Shown piece after piece: positions 55,227-60,201 of a DNA stretch of 60,201 nt. A program made the position numbers and the translations under genes. This DNA comes from Candidatus Saccharimonadota bacterium (GTDB lineage: Bacteria > Patescibacteriota > Saccharimonadia > Saccharimonadales > UBA4665), in assembly GCA_027371845.1 (NCBI GenBank), contig DAHXLD010000017.1, positions 1 to 60,201 on the forward strand. The letters are read 5' to 3'. A model generated the notes under the pieces. It worked only from the letters and a program-made list of their open reading frames with translations, did no database searches and was not told the DNA's origin. Numbering within the stretch: the stretch's first letter is position 1; each line of letters starts with the position of its first letter.

Positions 55227-55339
55227 AGAATCGAACTGCATTAACAGATTACAACAAGCTAAAATTAATTAATATATCAAATATTATACTTACCAATTAG
55301 ATTTGTGAGAGTCTATCAAGAGAAATAATTTAGCGGAAC
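55227..55339 (+). repeat. cassette-type intergenic repeat, copy 1
   Basis: The left box AGAATCGAACT at 55227-55237 is followed by TTAACAGATTAC. After a variable middle part, the tail GAAATAATTTAGCGGAAC resembles GAAATTATTTGCTGGAATC of copy 59054-59199. The endonuclease stop codon begins 4 bp later. Confidence 0.55.
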
Positions 55340-55342
55340 CGG

Positions 55343-56062
55343 CTACTCAAACTTCAAAATCAAAGCTTTGTGATCTGAAACAATATCGTCTAGAGGTTTA
55401 AATTCTTTAACCTTAACTTTATCATTAACAAAAATATAGTCACAGACTTCGGTTTTAAGCGTTAAAGAAGTTCTCGTTGTAGTTAGCCCCGCTTCAATAG
55501 GTAAATTTCTAAGCACCTTATTGATCTGTTGCATGGATTCACTGTCTGGCTCAAGATTAAAGTCTCCAGTTAGTATAATCTCGCCCTTCAAGCCCTTAAT
55601 GTATTCAACGATTTGATTGCATTGGCGCAATGTTTCTTCATTGCCCCTCTTATGATTGGGCACATGATGACCATGGTGAGTTAATATATGAAGTTGCCTT
55701 CCTTTGTTATCAATGGTTACATGTAATAAGTTCTTGATATTGTAGTCGTCACTTTCAAAATCAAAATCTTTTTTATATTCCAGACGTGTAAATACAGTGT
55801 CTTCATTCAAAATTTTATCTTTAGAAAAGATAGCATTGCCAAATTCTGCCTTCCTTCTCATGAATGAAAAGCTAAAAACGGGGGAGTAAGCAAGATTCAT
55901 GCTATAAAGCTTTTTAATTTTATCTACAGTTAAAAACAATCCTCCATTACCACCACCCTTAATTGACACAGCCTCTTGTAAACAGATTATGTCAGGTTGT
56001 TCCTGGACGATGAGGTCTAGGATTTGTTTTTCTAGTCTTCCGCCCCAAACATTAAGTTGCAT
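55343..56062 (-). CDS. endonuclease/exonuclease/phosphatase family protein
   Basis: The protein has the EEP (DNase I-like) fold: MQLNVWGGRL, IICLQEAV (metal Glu), HILTHHGHH, ILTGDFNLEP and SDHKALIL (catalytic Asp-His). Targets in this family range from DNA to inositol phosphates and sphingolipids; the short form with no signal peptide does not decide. I use the ATG at 56062, because a TATAAT at 56076-56081 is too close to the earlier ATG codons. It occupies one cassette unit. Confidence 0.85.
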   Translation of the reverse strand: MQLNVWGGRLEKQILDLIVQEQPDIICLQEAVSIKGGGNGGLFLTVDKIKKLYSMNLAYSPVFSFSFMRRKAEFGNAIFSKDKILNEDTVFTRLEYKKDFDFESDDYNIKNLLHVTIDNKGRQLHILTHHGHHVPNHKRGNEETLRQCNQIVEYIKGLKGEIILTGDFNLEPDSESMQQINKVLRNLPIEAGLTTTRTSLTLKTEVCDYIFVNDKVKVKEFKPLDDIVSDHKALILKFE

Positions 56063-56099
56063 TAATATCATTGCTATTATATTAACAAATAACCCTGGC

Positions 56100-56125
56100 A
56101 CGATCGAACTATTTAATGGATTGGC
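56100..56125 (+). repeat. cassette-type intergenic repeat, truncated copy 2
   Basis: ATCGAACTATTTAATGGATTGG matches the left box (AGAATCGAACTATTTAA then GATT) but the middle and tail are missing; the next gene's stop codon follows at once. Confidence 0.45.
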
Positions 56126-56722
56126 TTAACTCTTGGTGGAAGTGATAAAAGCCAAGCTCTTTCTGCGATAAAGTATCATAATTACAAAACCTAGATTCGT
56201 AATAACCAGAGAAGCTGGATATATAATCGTGACGGCAGTAAACGTTTCTAGCGCAAAGATACTTATCAAGAACTTAATACCACTCATTGTATAAGTAAAA
56301 GCTGCTTCACTATAAGGTTTTGAATAAGATTTCCTGAGTGTAGGTATAAAGCCCAGTATATCTATTAGTGTAACTAAAATAATAGCTGTTAATGGATTCT
56401 TCGTAATAGCCCACAAAATAAGAGTAAGTCCCGCACCAGCAAGGCACAGCCAGTCAGTTAGAGGAAATTTAAGTTCGCCTTTTAACAAAGCTAGGGTAAA
56501 GATTGTAAAGCAAACTAATGTGGTGAATCCTGTCACCCATGCTCCTGCTCCACCCTTTCCAACAAGTTGGGCAACAAAAGCGATACCCGTTAGTACGCCC
56601 CAAACTAGCCAAGAGAATGTGTGTGGTTTGGTCTTACCATTAAATATAGTGGAAATATACGGTATATAGCCAATAACACCTACGCCAATCGCTATGACAG
56701 CTACAGCGTTCTTATATTTCAT
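56126..56722 (-). CDS. PQ-loop-like membrane protein, unknown function
   Basis: The 198-residue protein has about seven transmembrane helices in two similar halves. The first has VIGYIPYISTIFNGKTKPHTFSW and the second ILGFIPTLRKSYSKPYSEA, each resembling the Pro-containing turn of PQ-loop/SemiSWEET-like proteins. A transport or sensor role is possible. TATGCT lies 6 nt before the ATG, and TTCGAT is 17 bp upstream of that within the neighbouring repeat. Confidence 0.65.
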   Translation of the reverse strand: MKYKNAVAVIAIGVGVIGYIPYISTIFNGKTKPHTFSWLVWGVLTGIAFVAQLVGKGGAGAWVTGFTTLVCFTIFTLALLKGELKFPLTDWLCLAGAGLTLILWAITKNPLTAIILVTLIDILGFIPTLRKSYSKPYSEAAFTYTMSGIKFLISIFALETFTAVTIIYPASLVITNLGFVIMILYRRKSLAFITSTKS

Positions 56723-56748
56723 CAGTTAAGCATAGCAGAAGACTTAGG

Positions 56749-56854
56749 GGAATCGAACTGAAACCAAATCAAGCGAGAACTGATAGCTAGGTAGAAGATA
56801 GTTAATGCAATAAGAGCATTAATTCCTGATACTGTTAAAGCGCTAGGAATTGAA
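56749..56854 (+). repeat. cassette-type intergenic repeat, copy 3
   Basis: The left box GGAATCGAACT at 56749-56759 and the tail GCGCTAGGAATTGAAC ending at 56854 match the family. The middle holds an imperfect inverted TTAATGC...GCATTAA. The stop codon of the dead YCII gene begins 4 bp after the tail. Confidence 0.55.
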
Positions 56855-56857
56855 CTA

Positions 56858-57032
56858 TTTATAAATCTCTACAAAGCCGTACTTCAGTCAATCCACCTCA
56901 TTGTGCGTGTGGCGAAGTCTTGGCTATGTCAGTCGCCATATTAAAGTTATCAGCTTTGATAACTACATAACCACCGACTATATCGGTGTCTTGAACTAGT
57001 TTTGTAAGTTTCCCTATTGATAAACTCCTACC
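56858..57032 (-). pseudogene. YCII-domain protein remnant
   Basis: A minus-strand translation reads GGYVVIKADNFNMATDIAKTS, then PHAQ, a TGA stop at 56898-56900, GGLTEVR and the final stop. This is the C-terminal half of a YCII-related protein (normally GGY..I.ADS...A..IAK.CP...GG..EVRP). The N-terminal half is absent: an in-frame TAA lies at 57033-57035. The in-frame TGA and missing start mark it as dead. Confidence 0.6.
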
Positions 57033-57035
57033 TTA

Positions 57036-57175
57036 TTGTGAAAATGCGATACCAGAATAATAAATATAGCTATTTTTTGTGTTTCTATCCATTTATTCCA
57101 CTCGCATTAGTATCTAAATTGCCAGGAATCTCTGGTGGTTAACCTATAAATAAGAAGGCATATTTTGATATTTCC
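57036..57175. other. intergenic stretch before brnA, possibly a degraded repeat
   Basis: No gene is seen. CTCTGGTGGTTAACC at about 57133-57147 resembles the TTGGTGAACC box of the neighbouring repeats, but left and tail boxes are not clear. It may be a decayed copy. Confidence 0.3.
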
Positions 57176-57460
57176 CTATTTAGCTATAGCAGATTGTCGT
57201 TCTTCTTTAACTTTCTCGCTAAGATATACTTTCATTAATGACTGATATGGTACGTCTTTCTGATTAGCTATAGATTTTAAATCATACAATAGAAAGGCTG
57301 GTAAGCGTAATGAAATAACCTCCGTTGATGGTTTAAGGTTAGGAAACACAGTCTTTTCAGCCTTAGACCAATCAATATAATCTGTAGAGTCGTGAGTAGC
57401 CCAAAATTCTCTCTCTTCATCTTCAGTTTTAAACTGTGGAATCTTTTTCAGTTGTTTCAT
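57176..57460 (-). CDS. brnA: BrnA-like/CopG antitoxin
   Basis: The 94-residue protein matches the antitoxin partner of BrnT. Its N-terminal half (FKTEDEEREFWATHDSTDYI) is typical of BrnA-linked CopG antitoxins and its C-terminal half (VISLRLPAFLLYDLKSIANQ) forms the ribbon-helix-helix. It overlaps brnT by 32 bp, with an AAAGGAT ribosome site inside the toxin gene. It should bind the toxin and repress the operon. Confidence 0.85.
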   Translation of the reverse strand: MKQLKKIPQFKTEDEEREFWATHDSTDYIDWSKAEKTVFPNLKPSTEVISLRLPAFLLYDLKSIANQKDVPYQSLMKVYLSEKVKEERQSAIAK

Positions 57461-57740
57461 ATATAATCCTTTCTTTCTTATTCATATCTCTTGCCGATAT
57501 AATTCTTACCTTACTATTCCTTAATGTAAAAACCACAAAGAGTTTTCGACCCTTCTGGGTCTTTCCTAGTGCACTATATCTTTTTTCAGAAGCAGAATGC
57601 ACCTCATCGTCTTCAACAGTTATAGGCTCATTGTTAAATATATTTTCAGCTTCTTGCCATGTAACATTATGCTTCTCATAGTTTTTACTGAGATTACCGT
57701 TATCCCAATCAAATTTCATTGGTTTGATTAGTTCTCTCAT
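57429..57740 (-). CDS. brnT: BrnT-like ribonuclease toxin
   Basis: The 103-residue protein has the BrnT pattern: KFDWDNGNLSKNYEKHNVTW near the start, RYSALGKTQKGRKLFVVFTLR, and a final VRIISARDMNKKERIIYE, where Arg and Glu/Lys are the RelE-fold catalytic residues. BrnT cleaves RNA and is neutralised by BrnA. The -10 box lies 7 nt before the ATG at 57740, so the mRNA is probably leaderless; an alternative start is 57719 (MKFDWD). Confidence 0.88.
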   Translation of the reverse strand: MRELIKPMKFDWDNGNLSKNYEKHNVTWQEAENIFNNEPITVEDDEVHSASEKRYSALGKTQKGRKLFVVFTLRNSKVRIISARDMNKKERIIYETTEKDSTV

Positions 57741-57747
57741 ATTACTA

Positions 57748-57777
57748 AGTATATTGCATGAATATACATTATGTCAA
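57748..57777 (-). promoter_or_regulatory. brnTA promoter with embedded operator palindrome
   Basis: On the minus strand TTGACA (57772-57777), an 18-bp spacer and TATACT (57748-57753) precede brnT. A 19-bp inverted repeat, GTATATT-GCATG-AATATAC (57749-57767), overlaps the spacer and -10, a likely site for repression by the antitoxin. Confidence 0.75.
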
Positions 57778-57810
57778 TAAGAATGTGCTTGGAAATGACC
57801 TAAAAACGAT

Positions 57811-57950
57811 TCCGGAGTCTTGAAACAGATTTGGTAAAATGCAGAAACTAGCACATAGGCAGGTTATAATACCAGACTGTTATTTTAGTTTGGTGATCCC
57901 AAGGGGGTCCGATTTATAAACAAAGCATCTCGGAATTTATACGCTGGAAT
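57811..57950 (+). repeat. cassette-type intergenic repeat, copy 5
   Basis: GAAACAGATTTGG on the left can pair with ACCAGACTGTTATT on the right. The TTTGGTGATCCC box and the tail GGAATTTATACGCTGGAAT follow. It precedes the 57996 gene. Confidence 0.6.
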
Positions 57951-57995
57951 ACGCTAATAATTGCTAATCCTCAAATGGAATGAGAGAATTATTTC

Positions 57996-58367
57996 ATGTC
58001 CGAATTATCTCCTGAAGTCAAGCAAGCGCTTACTCAAACATATGGGCCTGTGTTAGCACTATTCACGTTAAAACAAGTTCCACAAGGTGGTGCACCTGAT
58101 TTTATTAAAGAACAGTGGCTTGGCGTAGCACTCCCAATCCGTGAACAAAGCCTTGCTCAACTTGCTATAGGCGCTGTTCAATATTTCGATTTTCTCTCAT
58201 TCAATCAGATGCAAAATGACGACCCTGTTTCAGTAGTAGGCATTGAAGCAGTTCACGCGCTAGAAGAAGCTGAAAAATTTGAAGCAGCTGATTTCTGGCT
58301 TCCATATCAGGCTGGGCTTTTTATCTTTCGTGGTTACGAAGGTGAACTTGTAGCGCTTGAGGACTAA
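57996..58367 (+). CDS. hypothetical protein in a cassette
   Basis: The 123-residue protein begins MSELSPEVKQALTQTYGPV and has no transmembrane segment or recognised motif. Long helices rich in Ala and Leu (IREQSLAQLAIGAVQYFDFLSF and VVGIEAVHALEEAEKFEAADF) suggest an alpha-helical fold. Codon use looks less AT-rich than the core genes, fitting acquired DNA. It lies between two repeat copies and is the only complete plus-strand gene in the array. Confidence 0.65.
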   Translation: MSELSPEVKQALTQTYGPVLALFTLKQVPQGGAPDFIKEQWLGVALPIREQSLAQLAIGAVQYFDFLSFNQMQNDDPVSVVGIEAVHALEEAEKFEAADFWLPYQAGLFIFRGYEGELVALED

Positions 58368-58378
58368 CAGACCACTCA

Positions 58379-58522
58379 AGAATCGAACTATTTAACTGAT
58401 GGTATTCGGTGACAAACTTTTGAAACCTAAATTTATAGTCAAATCGTATCTGTAACTTACCTATGGTGATCCTGATTGAGACAAAATGGAACCTTATCTA
58501 TGATGAGATTATACGCTGGAAT
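58379..58522 (+). repeat. cassette-type intergenic repeat, copy 6
   Basis: AGAATCGAACTATTTAACTGAT begins 11 bp after the 57996 gene's stop. CGTATCTGTAACTTACCTA, ATGGTGATCCTGA and the tail GAGATTATACGCTGGAAT follow. The left ACTGAT and the right ATCTGT are inverted relative to each other. Confidence 0.65.
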
Positions 58523-58551
58523 AAACTTTCGCCAGCCCCTAGTCCTTCGGC

Positions 58552-58724
58552 TTACTTGTAAAGTTGACTGGGTGTCCCGCAAGCAACAAACCATGCTACT
58601 GTTTCATTATCCGTAAGCTCGAAATGAGCTCGCCAGTCGCCTCCGAAGGCGATTGAGCGATAACCCCTTCCATTCACCATTCAGCGGATGATTATATAGA
58701 TCAGGATGTGGAGGTTGATAATCA
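58552..58724 (-). pseudogene. RelE-type toxin remnant, frameshifted
   Basis: The translation reads PDLYNHPLNGEWK in one frame and YRSIAFGGDWRAHFELTDNE, then a final SQLYK, in the next. Together these match the C-terminal two thirds of a RelE/YoeB-like toxin (HxLxGxxxGYRSI..GDWR). The shift falls at CCCC 58664-58667 (GGGG on the coding strand); removing one G restores the frame. The N-terminal third is also absent, since the similarity starts right after the RelB stop. Confidence 0.65.
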
Positions 58725-59000
58725 TTACAAATTCTTAAAGAAATTGTCCAGTTCGGCTTCATTATTGATAGTTGTATAGTTACGGCCAGCTTTGCGGTCT
58801 GCTAAAGCTTCTCGCATAACCTTTTTAAGATACGGCGTAGGTTCAAGAGTAGGAGATAATACCACTCTACCTTCTTTGACTGCCTGCTTTAATATAACAG
58901 TTACAAAAGCGCTAACAGAAAAGCCAACAGAATTAGCAAATTCTGTAATCTCTTTCTTAGTCGTATCATCAGTTCTAATACTTAATAATGCGTTGCTCAT
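58725..59000 (-). CDS. RelB/DinJ-family antitoxin
   Basis: The protein reads MSNALLSIRTDDTTKKEITEF, the typical RelB/DinJ ribbon-helix-helix start, followed by a helical region and an acidic toxin-binding tail (INNEAELDNFFKNL). The ORF track's start at 59021 is upstream; I use the ATG at 59000, which fits the family. Its toxin gene directly downstream is broken, leaving this as an orphan antitoxin. Confidence 0.85.
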   Translation of the reverse strand: MSNALLSIRTDDTTKKEITEFANSVGFSVSAFVTVILKQAVKEGRVVLSPTLEPTPYLKKVMREALADRKAGRNYTTINNEAELDNFFKNL

Positions 59001-59053
59001 AATGATTACACTGTATGACAAACGTAATCTTCATGTCACGTCATAATATTATT

Positions 59054-59199
59054 CACCGGAAGATATTTGGAACCTTAAAACAGAGGAGGTAAAAATATAG
59101 AGTTTAGCGAAAGGGCTAAACTCTATCTGTTATTGCAATTTGGTGAACCTAGACCAATCTATTTATAAGTGTTTGGTTAATGAAATTATTTGCTGGAAT
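59054..59199 (+). repeat. cassette-type intergenic repeat, copy 7
   Basis: GGAAGATATTTGG lies on the left and CTCTATCTGTTATT on the right, followed by TTTGGTGAACCTA and the tail GAAATTATTTGCTGGAATC. The centre contains a perfect 12-bp hairpin (59097-59126). The phosphoribosyltransferase stop begins 8 bp after the tail. Confidence 0.65.
59097..59126. repeat. perfect 12-bp hairpin inside repeat copy 7
   Basis: ATAGAGTTTAGC and GCTAAACTCTAT are perfect complements around a 6-nt loop, GAAAGG. No U-tract follows on either strand, so it is not a standard terminator. Confidence 0.75.
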
Positions 59200-59206
59200 C
59201 AATTAC

Positions 59207-59869
59207 TTAATATTGATTTAGCGCCCGATATTCTAACGCCTCGTCAACTTGGTGCTGTGTAGCAAATCCAGTATCCGCACCGATTCTTAGTAATTCGTCC
59301 ATCGTGAATATTGATAACAACCTTACACCTTCTTGAGCCATATTCTCAACACCCCCTTGTTGTCTATCAACAACTGTAAGCATATTGAAAACAAGTAGAC
59401 CACCGAGTAATGAAACTGCACGAATAAGTTTCTTGTTCCGACCACCTGAGGTATGGTCTTCATCAATAACAAGTTCTTCACCTTCAGAGTATTCACCATA
59501 TGGACCCAAAAAGACAGTTCTATCTGAAGCTTGTTCTTTTATAAATACTAATAGATTCTTGGGGTAGTTTTCATATAGTCTTGCATGGGCATCAGCTAAT
59601 GGCATTGCACCCTTAGGTACGCCAGCAATGCGCATTGGTCTGATAGGAGGACTTTGTGATTCACATATGTCATAAAACTCTTGCCCTACTAAAGAATAAA
59701 GTTCTGGCAATAATTCACTACCATCTTCACCTGGTTTTGGGTAATGAAGATAGTAGGGTGATAAGGGTAAGTCTGGGTTGTCTAGATGAGCCGATAACCG
59801 AAAAAACCCAAACTGAACCGAACCACTTCGATAATAAAGCTCTGCAATTTTTTCTCGGGCTTCTCCCAT
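59207..59869 (-). CDS. orotate phosphoribosyltransferase-like protein
   Basis: The 220-residue protein has the type I phosphoribosyltransferase PRPP motif ELVIDEDHTSGG and the PyrE-like end NMLTVVDRQQGGVENMAQEGV followed by LLSIFTMDELL. AGVPKGAMPLADA matches the region that closes on the substrate. PyrE makes orotidine 5'-phosphate, but the longer N terminus (FFRLSAHLDNPDLPLSPYY) leaves the base specificity open. TAAGAT lies 8 nt before the ATG. Confidence 0.8.
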   Translation of the reverse strand: MGEAREKIAELYYRSGSVQFGFFRLSAHLDNPDLPLSPYYLHYPKPGEDGSELLPELYSLVGQEFYDICESQSPPIRPMRIAGVPKGAMPLADAHARLYENYPKNLLVFIKEQASDRTVFLGPYGEYSEGEELVIDEDHTSGGRNKKLIRAVSLLGGLLVFNMLTVVDRQQGGVENMAQEGVRLLSIFTMDELLRIGADTGFATQHQVDEALEYRALNQY

Positions 59870-59897
59870 TACTTAATATCTTATCAAAACCCAGAAG

Positions 59898-60045
59898 AGA
59901 ATCAATCTATTTAAGAGATTAGATTTGGCAATAAACTAATGTGTTATAAATTTATAACCAATTCTTATCTGTAATTCTCTCTTGGTGAACCTGACACCTG
60001 CCATATATAGAGAGTTAGTTAAAGAAATTAATAGGTGGAATCAAC
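59898..60045 (+). repeat. cassette-type intergenic repeat, copy 8
   Basis: AGAATCAATCTATTTAAGAGATTAGATTTGG on the left partly pairs with CCAATTCTTATCTGTAATTCT on the right (12 of 15 positions across the inner boxes), around a perfect GTTATAAATTTATAAC palindrome. CTTGGTGAACCTGA and the tail AATAGGTGGAATCAAC follow. Confidence 0.65.
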
Positions 60046-60065
60046 TTTTGAATGTAACCTAAGAA

Positions 60066-60094
60066 TTGCACTAATACGCAATAGGTGCTACTAT
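60066..60094 (+). promoter_or_regulatory. promoter of the 60101 gene, leaderless spacing
   Basis: TTGCAC, a 17-bp spacer and TACTAT end 6 nt before the ATG at 60101, with no ribosome site. Confidence 0.65.
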
Positions 60095-60100
60095 CATTAA

Positions 60101-60201
60101 ATGGCAACAACTCAAGGAATAAAACTAGAAGAAAATACTCGCCAAAGACTAAAAGTTTTGGCAGAAAAGAAAAAGCATTCCCCCCATTGGTTGATGCGAA
60201 C
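60101..60201 (+). CDS. ribbon-helix-helix protein, 5' part
   Basis: The first 33 residues (MATTQGIKLEENTRQRLKVL, then AEKKKHSPHWLMR) match PutA/CopG-type ribbon-helix-helix proteins, commonly antitoxins. The rest is outside the window. It lies just after repeat copy 8, so a further cassette with a toxin partner is expected. Confidence 0.75.
   Translation, partial: MATTQGIKLEENTRQRLKVLAEKKKHSPHWLMR

Noticed and set aside
55227-59905. tRNA genes suggested by GTTCGATTC-like T-arm sequence in the left boxes (minus strand)
   Set aside because: No acceptor, D or anticodon stems could be built around any copy. At most these could be att-like remnants of tRNA ends.
59656-59922. Plus-strand ORF opposite the phosphoribosyltransferase
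   Set aside because: It is antisense to a gene with clear PRPP motifs and ends by chance in the repeat's left box.
55200-60100. Canonical integron attC sites
   Set aside because: One left arm (ATTTAAC in copy 6) fits RYYYAAC, but right arms read GTTATT or GTAACT, not GTTRRRY, and a conserved tail follows. The repeats are therefore described only as integron-like.

Overview
The window looks like a chromosome segment of a Patescibacteria/CPR bacterium, most probably Candidatus Saccharibacteria (TM7). This is an inference from AT-rich, tightly overlapping genes, compact versions of universal enzymes (a short AlaRS, an F1Fo operon with minimal small subunits) and a VirB4/PrgI-type secretion locus with CHAP-type cell-wall hydrolases. 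TGA behaves as an ordinary stop. No rRNA, tRNA or CRISPR array was seen; the only RNA gene found is tmRNA.

Layout. 1-1.0 kb: an IS30-family transposase running off the left edge, then a nested inverted repeat. 1.1-27.7 kb: mostly minus-strand housekeeping and envelope genes: dedA, uvrA, exonuclease I, obgE, a LysM/CHAP hydrolase, mltG, ruvX, an FtsA-like ATPase with a baseplate-J-like membrane protein, alaS, mnmA, the atpFHAGDC operon (without atpB/atpE), a cysteine desulfurase, tatD, metG and a trehalase-family hydrolase. 28.0-28.8 kb: tmRNA and a divergent WhiB-like gene whose promoters appear to share one palindromic -35 hexamer. 28.7-36.4 kb: rsmA, an RpfB-like muralytic protein, a NUDIX hydrolase, a PcrA/UvrD helicase, tpiA and pgk. 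36.5-41.4 kb: a type IV secretion operon (VirB2-like, VirB6-like, PrgI, a split VirB4, CHAP hydrolase). 41.5-47.4 kb: surface glycosylation genes (GT-C enzymes, flippase-like protein, polyprenyl-phosphate glycosyltransferase, SQD1-like epimerase). 47.5-52.0 kb: a two-component system followed by an extracytosolic flavin electron-transfer module (FMN-binding protein, ApbE, NqrB/RnfD-FNR fusion). 52-53.6 kb: a pilin-like protein, a secreted protein, rhodanese and DUF1003.

53.7-60.2 kb is accessory DNA. An ABC exporter, an endonuclease/phosphatase-family protein, a PQ-loop-like membrane protein, a dead YCII gene, BrnT/BrnA, an unknown gene, RelB with a broken RelE, an orotate phosphoribosyltransferase-like gene and a ribbon-helix-helix start lie one or two at a time between copies of a related intergenic element of about 100-150 bp. 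The element has a left box near AGAATCGAACTATTTAA, internal inverted boxes near TTAACAGAT/ATCTGTTA, a TTGGTGAACC box and a tail ending near ACGCTGGAATCAAC. In several units the stop codon of the next minus-strand gene falls 4-30 bp beyond the tail. This is the layout of a gene-cassette array, but the repeats are not canonical integron attC sites and no recombinase is in view. I regard it as the strongest candidate here for an undescribed system.

Many genes have a -10 hexamer only 6-9 nt before the start codon and no Shine-Dalgarno sequence, so leaderless mRNAs look common in this genome.
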